A stretch of DNA of 64,000 bases, taken from Saccharum officinarum. Its lineage: Eukaryota; Streptophyta; Magnoliopsida; Poales; Poaceae. Under the pieces are notes generated by a model. It ran no database searches. It was not told the DNA's origin and saw nothing but the letters and a program-made list of their open reading frames with translations. Made by a program: the position numbers and the translations under genes. This document shows, piece after piece, positions 35,927-47,667 of this stretch. Within the stretch, counting starts at the first letter, position 1, and the number at the start of each line of letters is the position of its first letter. The stretch lies in assembly GCA_020631735.1 (NCBI GenBank), contig CM036199.1:15778834-15842833 (forward strand), in the 5' to 3' direction.

Positions 35927-36019
<93 letters not shown>

Positions 36020-36749
36020 CCATATACTCTATGTATACTTGCATACTTGACATACATACTACCGTAGATGGTCTAGTATGATCGTATACTTCGTCTACAT
36101 ACTCTTCGTCGGGTCATATATACCCTGAATCTAGAGATATACACATGAAAGTAGCAATGATAGAAAATATACACATGAGATATATATATATATTCTTTTA
36201 TAGCTATGATAGAAAATAAAAGTAATGATCTTATATTTCCAGGTTTTCTAATGAATATAAATTAACTAAATGTAAATTGAGAAGGAACTGACCTATAATC
36301 TAACCATGAGGTGACATTCATAATTAGGAAAGAATGTAACGTGATATTGTTCATACCTATTCTACCTCTACAATATAAAGAAAGGTTTTAAATAATTCAA
36401 GAATGAAATTGGTAATTAAGGAAAGTTATTTTGGTGCCGCAAGTAAATTCCAGAAGGCAAGCATTCGAACACACATGCAGGCAATCATTCAAGCATTCAA
36501 GCAAGCGTTCAAACATTCAAGTAATTCCAACAATCTAACCTAAATGCGTATGGAGGATTTTGATGAAAGGGTTTTTAGAAAATATATTTTATTTAAAATG
36601 GTTGTGCTGAAAATAAATAGCCAAGTTTTTAATTTGTTTAAAGTTTAATTTTTTTTAAATTTTAGTGGATTTTAATATGATGCAAAAACACGAGTGCTAC
36701 AGTCACCTGCCCCACTTCACCTCGCCACTGTGGCCATTCCACACCACGC
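35691..36749. repeat. AT-rich spacer with (AC)n and a long (TA)n microsatellite
   Basis: An AC run at 35717-35734 is followed by a pure TA run of 88 bp (44 units) at 35931-36018. The remainder is AT-rich with no gene. A short CATTCAAGCA-type repeat lies at about 36470-36520. Confidence 0.9.
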
Positions 36750-38987
36750 TGAAAGGTCCTTGTTTGGTTTTGATAATTGAGTGACAACCTTAGGTGGACT
36801 AATTGTGTTTATATGAGATACACAGGGAATTAGTCCACAGGTGATGGTGTCATGAAGGAACTCATTGCATGTGAGACATGACATGGAGTCATGTGACCAA
36901 GGTGGCGAAGATCAGGATGATGCTTGGCTTGATGGACCGGTTGCAAGTGTGAAGAGCAAGTCGGAGGCTTTGAAGCGAGGGACTGCGTGTGATGGTGAAG
37001 CTTGATCAAGACTTGGCGCCGATAGACCAACGCAACGGTGAAGAGCAAGTAAGGTCAAGATCGATGAACCAATACGATCACATGATGATATGAAGTGGGT
37101 AATATCATTTGGTGATTGGTTGGTGCATGTGTTGCATCAACATCGAAGGAGATGAAATAGAATGCGCAAGACAAAGGTATAACCTAGGGCATTTCTATTT
37201 CACCGGTCATAGGTGTGTAGAGAAGTTGATGACCGAGTTTAAAATAGATGGCCGTACTATCAAGAGGGGCAAACTTATTTACATATCGGTCATCTAGTGC
37301 CACTCGAGTGATCTAACTTTGCATTCGTGCTAGAATCGAGTGGTGTGGCAAGTTGAGTGGCTAACTCCTTTGAGAAAATAATTGTGAAAATGTTAAAAGA
37401 CGTGCACAAGGTGGTGATCACTTGTTGGTGTTGGCACATTTACAAAGGAGGTGAAGTTTGAGCGGTAGAGATGGGTTTAGGGCCCTCTCCGCTGAGGCGC
37501 GCGCAGACGAGCGTGCATCAGATGCGGTGGTGTTGAAGCGACAGACGCCGGGCGTCAGTGTCTATTGCGAATGGCGTCAGTAGCTTCGCAAGCCACAGCG
37601 ATGACAGACGCGGAGCGCGTTTGGTGACCCTTCGACAGACGCGTCAGGTGAGAAATCGGCGCGATTGGGAGCTTTCTGGACCGTATCTGGTGAACATCGG
37701 ACGCGGAGGATTCAAGCGACAGACGCGTCTGATGGTGTCAAAATCGACCGTTGGAAATTTGAGATGCAGGACACGTGGCGTGCATCCGAGCGATAGACGT
37801 TGGATGCCGCGTCTGTTGCAAAGGCGACAGACACGTCTGGTGACCCTGTTTTCAGCCCAGTGAAGGGGCAACGGCTATATTCGTTTGTGGGTTTATAAAT
37901 AGAAGTGGTGGCCTGCCTTGGTTGGTGCTTGGCACCCTTGGAACTTAGTGTCCATGCTTTGGGAGTGCTAGGAGAGCCTCTAACTCACTTGTGCTTGCTA
38001 GATTACGAATCAATAAGCGAGTGAGTGATTCTAGTGCGATTGCATCGTGGGGATTGCATCGAGTGGCACTAGGTGTTCGAGTTGCAAGCCGGTGGTGCTT
38101 GTTACTCTTAGAGGTTGCCACCTCCTAGACGGCTTGGTGGCTTGTGGCTCCGTCGAAGCTCGCAAGAAGATTGTGCGAGTCTCCGGAGAAGCTTTGTGAG
38201 GGGGATTGTGCTCACCCCACGGAAATCGCGAAGAGCAACTCTAGTAGAGTGTGTCATTGAGCTACCACACTTGATGGTGGGTTCTTGCGGTGCTCTTTGG
38301 GAGAGTTCGGTTGTGGATACCAATTAGCCGCCAAACCACGAAGTGTTGGTCGACACAACGGGGACGTAGCTTGGTGGCAACCAAGTGAACCTCGGGAGAA
38401 AAATCATCGTGTCAACATTGTTCATCATCTTCTCGGTGATTTGCCTTCGTGCAACACAAGCTTCTATTTAGTTTCATATATATATATCTTGCTTGTGTTG
38501 TTGCTCTTGTAACTAGTTTGTTTGTGTAGCTAGCTAGTTACCTTATTGCTTGTGTAGCTAGAAGTATCCCCTTTGCGTGGCTAATTTGGTTTGTGTAACC
38601 TTGTTAGTCACATTTCTTAGTTTGTGTAGCTAAGTAATTTACGCTCTCTAATTTGGCATTGATTGCCTTGTTATTGAGCATTGCTAGTGAGCTTAGGGGC
38701 TTTGTGCTTTTGCTTCACTAGTTGTGTAGGAGCTCCCTCGGTTGGCAAAGTACTGGTGCATAGGTTTGTGTGACCTTGCTCTAGAATTGATTAGGTGAGC
38801 TCTTGCTTTGCTTGGCACCTTAGTTGCTTAATTAGGATCTTTTGTAAGGTGCTAAAGTTATAGATAGAGGGGTGTAGTCTTGGATAGACCGATAGTTTTA
38901 TTTCCACACTTATTTCGGTTAGCCGACACAATTAAGTTTTAGAAAGGACTATTCACCCCCCCTCTAGTCTGTCATCTCGACCCTTCA
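36750..38987 (+). mobile_element. Solo LTR of a SIRE/Maximus-type copia element
   Basis: A 2,238-bp sequence starting TGAAAGGTCCTTGTTTGG and ending CTCGACCCTTCA, flanked by the exact 5-bp duplication CACGC (36745-36749 and 38988-38992). No gag-pol, primer-binding site or second LTR is present, so it is a solo LTR left by recombination between the LTRs of a full element. The beginning (TTGATAATTGAGTGACAACC) and the end (CACCCCCCCTCTAGTCTG) are typical of the large SIRE-lineage LTRs of grasses; that assignment is from memory. Orientation follows the LTR start. Confidence 0.88.
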
Positions 38988-39141
38988 CACGCGCGCCCCC
39001 ATCTTGCGCCGCTCCGCGCCCCCATCTCGTGTCACGTTGTGCAGCGTCCCCGGTCACGCCCCACCTCGGAGGCGCCAGTCGAAGACACCATGACAGGGGC
39101 CGCACCACCACCAACGTGAGCTTCTTGCCACCGGCGATGCC

Positions 39142-39476
39142 ATGTTTCAGGTGTTTCAGACGTATGTTTAAAGTGTTTCATCTGGATGTCGCATATGTTG
39201 CATTGGCTATATACGCATGTTGCAAGCATATGTATCAAGTGTTTCAGGTGTTTCAGACGTATGTTTTAAGTGTTTCGTCCAGATGTTGCATATACATGCA
39301 TGTTGCAAGCGTATGTTTCAAAGTGTTTCAGGTGTTTCATACGCATGTTGTAAGTGTTTCATCTTGATGTTGTATATGTTCGCAATGGCTTTCAAACGTT
39401 GTTCAGGTGGTTTTGCAAGTGTTTCAGCTGTTACGGATGTATGTTGCAATTGTTTCACTTGGATGTTGCAAAAGGA
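39142..39476. repeat. Degenerate tandem array of about 90-bp GTGTTTCA units
   Basis: Four diverged units begin near 39142, 39239, 39323 and 39419, each opening GTGTTTCAGGTGTTTCA or similar and containing GATGTTGCATATG and CATGTTGCAAG. It resembles the GTTTCA-rich stretches seen in many grass repeats. The flanks 38993-39141 and 39477-39954 hold no recognisable gene. Confidence 0.7.
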
Positions 39477-39954
39477 GATCTTGTGTTGCACATGTTGCAA
39501 CGGGACCCACCTGCGGCAGTCGCCTGCTGTAGCTGCTGGGGTGCCACCGAGCGAGCGCAGACAGTCCCACGTGCATGCACGTGGGAAGCGAACGGGGCGT
39601 GCACGGTCTGGCAGCACGAAACGTGGCCGCGGGAAATGAAGAAGCGCTGGCGCACAACAACAGGTGTAGCAGCAGGCGTACGCGTGGGCGTGAGTGTCTG
39701 AACGTCCGGGCACTAGCCTGTCCCATGTAAAGTAAAAAAAGTCAAAACATCTTATAATTTAGAAAGAATGAGTTATTTTTGGAAAGACTAGCTGTCGTAT
39801 CATAGCACCTGGCACGGGGTCTTGTCAGGTTGGAATGGACGATGTTCATAGAGTTTGAATCTCATTTAAGGTAGTCATTTACTCTTTATATCATAATATT
39901 TATATAAATGTTTTTTCTCTAGACATGTGCGTGCACGTGCCACACGTACATGTT

Positions 39955-42900
39955 TGCTTTTTCTTTTTTGCAAAAGCAAACCTTAATTAATCTTCTTAAG
40001 AAGTACAAACGCCATCAAGTGAAGAAATAAACTAAACATGTCTACCATAGTCAGCATAAATACTACTTCTAGCTAAATTATGGGCATCGACATTTGATTG
40101 CCTCCCTTCATGGACAAAATCAACACAATTAAACTCATGTGATCTAGCTCTGATCTCTAGACTACATGTCCATATGAGCCCATGCTCCTTTCCTGGATGC
40201 TCCTGATAACTCCGGCATTGTCAAACGCTACTCTGAAATCACGCAGAAGCAAATCGCTAGCAAGGGCAAGACCTTCTTTGCACGCGATGGCCTCTACTAT
40301 GTCCTGGTTCAATTCAGCCCTCCAGAACCACAGCCGAGGCACCTAGGAATTTCCCATTGAAATCACGAGCAACGGCCGCTGCAGCGACCTTTGCTAAATT
40401 CTTGGCCAAAGCAGCGTCTACATTTATCTTCATCAGGCCGCTTGGTGGGGGGATCCACCGAACCGGGCTTCATTGTGTTTCATGCCCCACCCTCCCTTGC
40501 AGCTTCACAAGCTGGAGACTTGCCACAAAATTGGCAACGAACTGATGTGTGGAGAGAGGGCTTTGATAGATATTTTCATGCACCGCTTTCCTCCTCGCAT
40601 ACCAGATTGCCCACAAGGTAACAGCCACTCAGACCAGGTCCTCGTGTTGCAAGGACTTCATCATCCGACTAACCAGCCCCGCGCGTCCTGTTCCTCAATT
40701 TGACAAAGATGTTCAGTAATCTCTTCTTTCTCCAGAGCCCAAATGCAGCGTGCCATATTACATTCGAGCAACGAGTGCCTCCAAGAGTCCCCAGCTCCAC
40801 ATATCTGACAGGCGTTATTATCCTCCATGTTCCTGTGATGAAGCACATCCTTTGATGGAAGAGAGTGTCGGGCTAGCCGCCATAAGAACACGCGTACTTT
40901 AGATGGTACCTTGATCCCCAAAGAGTAGACCATTCCTTCTCAGCCACATGTTTGTTTGAGGCGCCCGTGCTCCCTGCTAGGAACTTCTGATTTATAAGCA
41001 TTCTATATGCCGATCAGACACAGAAAGCACCACGCTTCTCAAAATGTCAAGCCCAGAAGTCTTCTTGGTGCTGATGCTTAAGGGAATGCTTACAATCACC
41101 TCTACATCAGCCGGCGTGAAGAACTCCTACAGCTTCCAATGGTCCCAGCTTGCAGTTGATGAGTCAATAAGATCGCTAACCAGCTGAGGACGGTTTGCCC
41201 GGTTGCACGGCACCGGTCTCCTCAATCCCGACGTCGATAACCAGTCCATTGACCATATATTTGTTGAACTGCCCATACCGATCCGCCGTATCAGACCCCC
41301 TCTGAGTACTTCCCGGCCCTCCACAATAGACCGCTAAATCCATGAAGGAGATGGACCAATCTCTGCAGCAAGAAAATCAGTGTTTGGGAAGTAGACAACT
41401 TTTAGAACCCGAGCACTTAAAGAACTGTCATCCTGTAACAGTCGACATGCTTGTTTGGCTATAGTGAAAGGTTAAACAGCTCCATGTCCCGAAAGCCAAG
41501 ACCACCAAAAAACTTTGGCTTTGTCATGTCCTCCCACACCACCCAGCAGGTCTTCCTCTTTCCATCTTTGCAACCCCACCAAAATTTGCGCAATAGGCCA
41601 CCAATATGTTGGCACAGCCCACGGGGTATTTGAAGCACGACATAGAAAAGGTTGGGATTGCTTGTGCTACCGCCTTGATAAGAACCTCCTTCCCGTCAGC
41701 TGACGAGCATAGCTCCATCCATCCCTGCACCCTACTCCAAACTCGATCCTTCAAAAATTTGAAAGCTCCATTTATCGATGAGCCCACATCAGAGGGCATT
41801 CCCAAATATTTCTCCTTAAGAGCTTCATTGTGCACATCAAGAATATTCTTGATCTCCTCTCTCAAACTCTGGACACAACCCTTGGCAAAATGGATTAAAG
41901 ATTTGTCCATATTTATTTGCTGGCCCGAAGCTTGACAGTAAGCATCCAACACCTCCTTCACCTCTCGAGCACTCTTCCCATCCGCTCTGAAAAACAGTAG
42001 GCTATCATCTGCAAAGAGTAAATGGCTCACCGTTGGGGCCGACGGCGCCACCCTAATTCCAGAGCACTGATGACTGACTTCTTGATTTCAAGAGGCACGA
42101 AAGGCCTTCTGCTGCTAACAAGAAAAGATAGGGGGAGATCGGGTCACCCTGTTTGATTCCCAGTGTTGGAGTAAAAGGTTTCAAGCAATCACCGTTAAGC
42201 TGAATTGAAAATGTTACTGATGTAACCAACCTCATTACCACCTCGACCAAAATCTGGTGAAAGCCCAGACGAAGCATAATCGCTCTCAAGTACGGCCATT
42301 CGACCCGATCATAAACTTTCCACATGTCCAACTTGAGAGCACGGCACCGCAGATCCCTGGCACGCTTCTTCTTCATAAAGTGTAAACACTCATACGCTGT
42401 GATTATATTATCCGTGATCATCCTGCCAGGTACAAAGGTCGATTGTTCTTCAGAGATTATCTTTGGCAACATCACCTTCAGTCTGTTCGCAACCACCTTG
42501 GAAGCAATTTTATATATCACATTGCACAGACTGATCGGTCGGAATTGTCCTAAATCTTCCGGGTTCTCAACCTTATGTATTAACACTATAATTGTGTCGT
42601 TGATCACCTTTGGGTCGTCATCCCCTTGTAGGACCCGCAGCACTGCTGAGGTCACCTGAGGTCCACACAAATCCCAATGACGCTGGAAAAAATGAGCCGG
42701 GAAGCCATCCGGTCCTTGTGCCTTAGTAGGGAACATATGAAAAAGAGCTTCCTTTACCTCTAGAGCCGTGAAAGGCATCAGCAGCTTATCGTTCATTTCA
42801 GATGTGACCTTCACTGGTACCTAAGACAGCTTCCATATTATGCACTCCTTCTGAATTTCCATACAAATCCCTGGTCACTTCCTTCGTCTCCTGTTCATTC

Positions 42901-43346
42901 ACAGTAAAATCCCCATCGGCTTCCTTCAGCTTAGAAATCTTGTTTCTCCTCTTTTGGCAGCTTGCACGTAGGTGAAAGAACAGGGTATTTTTATCCCCCT
43001 CGGCAAGCCACATGATCCTCGATCTCTCCCACCACAAAATCTCCTCCCTGTGATTTAATTCCACGATGCGTTCCTTGATCTTCAGTTCGGCATGTGATGG
43101 TCCAACTCGCAGTGGGTTCAACTGCAAGCGCTCTTGTTCGGCTGTTAGCTTGCGCAGCTCCTGTCGAACGTTACCAAAGGTCATCCTGTCCCAGCGCTGC
43201 AAATGACCACTGACCTCCTTCAACTTACGTTGGAGATCAACGTACATGTTTGCTAGTAAAAGAAAAAATAACTTGTTTCCTATATAGTCTGGACATATAA
43301 AAAATATCCTGGCCTTACCTGATGTTAGCCTGCCCATGAAGCCCAT
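39955..43346 (-). mobile_element. L1-type LINE, 5'-truncated and degenerate
   Basis: Read on the minus strand from 43346: the linker between endonuclease and RT (FHLRASCQKRRNKI, LKEADG, 42798-43346); reverse transcriptase with GPDGFPAHFFQRHWD, FRPISLCNVIYKI, KQGDPISPYLF and FADDSLLFF (41524-42814); the zf-RVT zinc domain (PSKVRVFLWRLARHSLPSKD, CQICGAGDSWRHSLLEC, 40661-40933); and an RNase H ending in FVHEGRQSNVDAHNLA (about 40078-40125). A T-rich stretch at 39953-39975 would be the A-tail. The endonuclease is missing, and frame breaks separate the parts, so it is dead. RNase H at the C-terminus places it in the plant L1 clade that carries this domain. Confidence 0.92.
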
Positions 43347-44009
43347 GGAGCCTTGTTGATGGGCTTGGACAGGTGTTTATTGGCCCAAAAAATTGGATTG
43401 GGTCAGTCTGCCCATGGCCTGGATTGCTTAGTGTGGATTCAGAGGGCCGAACTCAGAACATTTTTTCATTTCAAATGCATAATTTTTTTTTCTCGATCGG
43501 GTGTTCAACCCGTTTCAAATGCATAACAAATCATCAGCAGCCTGGACCGATCCAGATTGCTCGTTCATGTCTGAATTTGATACCAAGCGATAATTAGGAT
43601 TAGTCCTATATTTTGGGCTCTACGTAATCCTTAGAGCTGAGGTGTGCATTGTTCGGGTACTGCTTGATCAAACTCGCTATTATATGCGAACTAGTTTAGC
43701 TATAGCCTAGGTGAAGAACCTGCCCATCTGAATTACCCACTTTTCTAAATTTATTCTACGGCACTACTTTTTATTGATAGGTGACGTGTTCGTCAACGAG
43801 GAATTTCTAATGACTTTGTCAATCTCAAATATATTAACTCACAAGGAGAAAGCTACATATAGCGCATCCACGGTAAAAATAAAAAACAATAATTATGACT
43901 AAATTTTTATGATATATGCATCCTCACTATAAAAAAACAACGTCCAGAAATAAACAGAGCTTAGATTAATGTGGGCCATGGTTCCCCTTATAAATAAACA
44001 ATTTGTTAA
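43347..44009. other. Spacer without recognisable gene
   Basis: AT-rich with short repeats of ATTTCAAATGCATAA (near 43465 and 43510). No supportable feature. Confidence 0.4.
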
Positions 44010-44147
44010 GGTTTTGTTTGGATGTTGTCAGACTCACCTCAATACAAGTGTGTCGGGGTGGATTGGAGTGAAACTTGAACTAAATTCCAACCCAATCCAC
44101 CTCAACACATGTGGATTGAGGTGAATCCGACAACATCAAACAAGGCC
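44010..44147. mobile_element. Tourist-like MITE, 138 bp
   Basis: Flanked by TAA (44007-44009 and 44148-44150). Ends GGTTTTGTTTGGATGTTGTC and GACAACATCAAACAAGGCC are inverted, and the whole element is nearly palindromic. It shares ACATGTGGATTG with the element at 50813. Confidence 0.8.
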
Positions 44148-44249
44148 TAAATGTTTAATTCCACACATTTGGAATGGAGCATGACCAAGTGATTCGGTTT
44201 CCTCGGTATATAGAGCTAGGTTCTTCGGTTCAGTGCCACTCTTAGTCTT

Positions 44250-44909
44250 AGGTATGAAGCAACTGTGGAAGGTGAGCGCCCCGCCGAGGTGAAGCATTTC
44301 ATTTGGCTTCCACTGCAGGATAGGTGCTGGACAGCAGAACGACGTCGAATGACATAATCTGCAAGATAATGATCGGTGTGCACTCTGTGATCAAGGATCG
44401 GAAACAGTGGATCACATCATGATTGGTTGTGTTGTGTCTTCAGTCAAGAAAGTGTGGGTTGATTGTGTTGGGGCGCCTGAACCTTGGTCACTTATCCCCC
44501 CGGCTCCGGTGCCCATGTGTGGAATGGTGGATTGCAGGCCTGTAAGCAGCTGCTTCGTAGATTCTGGCAATGTTTTGATTATCTGGCCCTGCTGGTTTCA
44601 TGGACAATTTGGAAAGGAAGAAACAACAGAAGCTTCAATGGAGTTGCGTCCAGTTGATGGATTCTGTCGTCTCTGAACCTGACCTCAGGTGCACGGTAGG
44701 ATTATTCAAGAAGCTGCAGTTGCTGACCTCTTTGCTATGATCAATGCCTATTCGAGTAGAGCTTTTAGTCGCAGAGTTGTGACCGGTGATGCTGTGTTTT
44801 TCTTCTATAGGTACTGTGTTATTTTAACGCTGGTTCTGTTTCCTGCGTGCTAACAGTAAGTCTAGGCTCTTGTATTGTGCCAGTTTTCTTGTCTCTTGAT
44901 AAAAAAAAC
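44250..44909 (+). mobile_element. LINE 3' fragment (zf-RVT region)
   Basis: Reading frames give VKHFIWLPLQDRCWTAERRR and CALCDQGSETVDHIMIGCV, the zinc-binding reverse transcriptase-associated domain of plant LINEs. Further on are decayed remains and an A-run at about 44902-44909 after TTGTCTCTTGAT. It is strongly 5'-truncated and frameshifted, and lies in the opposite orientation to the LINE at 39955. Confidence 0.8.
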
Positions 44910-45202
44910 GTACGCAAACATGGTCGCAGAAAATATATGGCCTCTCTCGGGTTTTTTTTTTTTTTGGTCACAATAGACTCGACCCCTATGTAATCCTGTT
45001 CGAGCTCCGACACTGATCGGTGATGATCGCAGCTATTTCTAGACTGGAGCTCGTAGTTGAGCACTGAATGGAGGCCATTTAAGCCTGGCTAGTTTATTCA
45101 TCATGAAGACTAGCACTCGGCAGTGAAGCGCTCGTCGTCAATTTGTATCTGTGTAAGTAAGTACAGGATGATGTGTCTCGTCAACAGCTGAGTTTTGTAA
45201 AG

Positions 45203-45343
45203 CCTGGTTCGGCTGGCTGGTGGCTGATGGCGGGTGCTGATTTGTTGTAAGAGAAAAATACTGCTGGCTAGCTGGTGGCTGGTGGCTGGTACTGAATTAG
45301 TGTGAGAGAAAAGCATTGCTGGCTGGCTGCCAGCCGAACGAGG
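45203..45343. mobile_element. MITE of the CTGGTTCGGCTGG family
   Basis: Ends CCTGGTTCGGCTGG and CCAGCCGAACGAGG are inverted repeats. The interior contains GATTTGTTGTAAGAGAAAAA, shared with 3716-3836. It is about 141 bp. No exact target duplication was found. Confidence 0.65.
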
Positions 45344-45424
45344 ACTTTGTATCTTGTGGGAGGGAGGAAGGAAGTGGTGCAGCAGACCAGGGCCAGTGGT
45401 TGACTGGTTGGGGATCGGCCAGCA

Positions 45425-47659
45425 TATAGTTTTCCAAACGGGCGGCCCGGCACGGCACGGCACGGGCACGGCCCGGGCACGGCACGGTTAGGCACGGCAC
45501 GATCTGGCCCGCGTGCCTGCCGTGCCGTGCCTAATAGTGCCGCCGTGCCGTCAGCCAGGCACGGGCACGGCACTAAATTCTCTGGAGCGTGCCGTGCCGG
45601 GCCGTTTGGCACGGCAGCACGCTCGTGCTCGTGCCTGCCCAGGCACGTTTCCAGCAGAGTTACATCTCTTTCAATATAGAAAAATACATCTAACTTCAAA
45701 TTCAACAAAAAAATCAAAAAAAACACAGCTTAACACATCACAGATAGCAACAAAAAGGAGCTGTGCAATGGCTGCCTCATTAAAAACCTGTCTAGGTAAA
45801 ACTCACCCTTGTGAGAAACCCTAGACAGGGAAAAAGAGTGCAGCCAGCTCCACAATATTAGATCAACAGTTCAATACCCCAAGGGCCCAAGTCCAGCTGC
45901 TCCAGTAGCAAAAGTCTAAATCCTACTTAAGTTACAGAACCATTACATAAATGATTAATGAAATGACCAACAACACTCAAATAATCCTGCTTAGCATTTC
46001 CAGACCAAATATCAGAAGTTATAGCAACAGATGTAATAGCATTACTCTTCAAAGATTCTACCAGTTTATCACGCTTCTCAGAGAAGTACCTCGTAAGATC
46101 CCTACCTTTAGTTTGCTTAGAAACAGTTTTAAACCTGGGATTGTGAGCAGTTCTAATGTAATCTTCCCAGGCCTCAGTTTCACCAATACTGAGGGGAAGA
46201 TCTAACCTAGCAAGCAAACGAACAAGCTGAACACGAGCAACCTCGGGATCGTAATCCCAGTTTCGGATAGTACCATCCTTAAGAAAAGTAATGTGAGACT
46301 GAGTCATGCGATTTTTTTCACGTTTCTTAGGGCAAGTTTCCATATGACGGAGTAAATGGCCAGTACCAAATTTAGAATTAGCAGTATACTCCTTCTTACA
46401 GTGGTGACATCGAGCGCCATACCTGACCTTCTGCCCGTTCATAATTTTGAAGAGCTTCTCGAAGTCCTCCCAACATGCAGAGGTGGACTGCCGGTTTGAT
46501 GGCTTGACAGAGCCCTCACCGGTTGCAGCGGCCTCACCGGTGGCAGCCTCCTCACCGGTGGCAGCAGCCGCACCGGGAGCAGCTGCATCACCGTCGGACG
46601 CGGAAGCAGCGCCAGTGCCACCGCCACCGCAAGAATGGGCAGTGACGGCGATGGCCTCTCGTCGAAGCCGTGCATGAGTCCGGTTGAAGAGCTCCTCAGC
46701 AGCGCGAGGGCCTAAGAGCGCCTCGGCATCACCAATCACGTCGTCCTCGTCATCTCCGGCCATCCCACAGAGCCGCAGCTCGTCGTTGATGGTCATGGAG
46801 TGACCAATCTCCTCCGCCTCCGATTCCGACATCACGCTGCTGCCGGCCATCGGTCCCTCAACGGCTACAAAAGAAAAACAAAAAGAAAGAAATTTGTTAG
46901 TCCGGAGCACCGGATCTAACCGAAAAGATGAAGAAAAGAGAAGATCTGCACCGGATCTGGACGTACCTCTTAGGCCAGAGCACCGGATGTGCCAGCAGCA
47001 ACGGCGACGGCGGGTTCGGCTAGATCCGTCACCCTGGTGCCTCAACGCATCCTCACGGACACGGAGCCCCGAGATGACCGGAGTCAGGCGGCGGCGACGA
47101 GGCCGACGAGGCGGAAGAAACAGAGAAGACCAGGGGACGCAAGAGGGGACGAGGCTACATTTATGGTCAGGGAGAAAGCAGATCGGAGTGTACGGCCAAT
47201 CCGTCTCACCGTGCCGGCCGCGGGCTACCGGAGTCGAGCTCGAGGTCGAGGAGAAGGGGATCTAGGGTTTCGACGGAGGGGAGCGGGCGAGACAGACGAG
47301 AGAGGAGCGAGAGAGGAGAGAGACGAGCGAGAGACGAAATGAACTAGGGTTTCACCGGTGAGGGGCCGCGGCCGCCGCTCGGCGTTATATAGCAGCGTCC
47401 CCCACGCGGTGATCCAACGGTCGGGAGGCGAGGGGGCAGGGCATCGGACGGCTCAACCGTGCCGCCACCGTGCCGCCCGTTAAAGCGGGCCGTGCTCGTG
47501 CCGTGCCACCGTGTCGCCAATGCGGTCCAGGCACGGGCACGGCCTCGGGCCGTGCTTGGCACGGGCACGGTGCTAGCGGGCCGGGCCGTTTTTGTGCCGG
47601 GCCAAATCCGTGCCGTGCCCGGGCCGGCCCAACGGGCTTAGCCCGTTTGGAAAACTATA
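45425..47659 (-). mobile_element. hAT element with truncated BED-finger transposase and GGCACGG subterminal arrays
   Basis: A 2,235-bp element flanked by the exact 8-bp duplication GGCCAGCA (45417-45424 and 47660-47667). Terminal repeats are TATAGTTTTCCAAACGGGC and GCCCGTTTGGAAAACTATA. Both ends carry dense GGCACGG/CCGTGCC arrays (about 45445-45640 and 47455-47640), the expected type of transposase-binding region. It encodes only the N-terminal part of a transposase, so it is non-autonomous. Confidence 0.93.
45927..46850 (-). CDS. hAT transposase N-terminal fragment with BED zinc finger (307 aa)
   Basis: The ORF starts at ATG 46850 (MAGSSVMSESEAEE), after a 5' UTR intron at 46865-46966 that has GT and AG ends on the minus strand. 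An acidic N-terminus and an Ala/Gly/Thr-rich linker (residues 70-115) lead to a BED-type zinc finger with CxxC at 148 and 151, His 169 and Cys 173. After it come a dimer/helical region and the start of the RNase-H-like transposase core (TSVAITSDIWSGNAKQDYLS, 273-292). The protein then stops, with no remaining catalytic residues and no hATC dimerisation domain; full-length relatives are about twice as long. It could bind the element ends without cutting. The related domesticated family in rice is RICESLEEPER; this one sits inside clear element ends, so it is not a host gene. Confidence 0.88.
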   Translation of the reverse strand: MAGSSVMSESEAEEIGHSMTINDELRLCGMAGDDEDDVIGDAEALLGPRAAEELFNRTHARLRREAIAVTAHSCGGGGTGAASASDGDAAAPGAAAATGEEAATGEAAATGEGSVKPSNRQSTSACWEDFEKLFKIMNGQKVRYGARCHHCKKEYTANSKFGTGHLLRHMETCPKKREKNRMTQSHITFLKDGTIRNWDYDPEVARVQLVRLLARLDLPLSIGETEAWEDYIRTAHNPRFKTVSKQTKGRDLTRYFSEKRDKLVESLKSNAITSVAITSDIWSGNAKQDYLSVVGHFINHLCNGSVT

Positions 47660-47667
47660 GGCCAGCA

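Noticed and set aside
39142..39476. CRISPR-like array.
   Set aside because: Units are diverged and of about 90 bp without constant repeats and unique spacers, and the genome is a plant.
45927..46850. A domesticated host RICESLEEPER-type gene.
   Set aside because: The ORF lies between matching TIRs and an 8-bp TSD and is truncated, so it is a transposon fragment.
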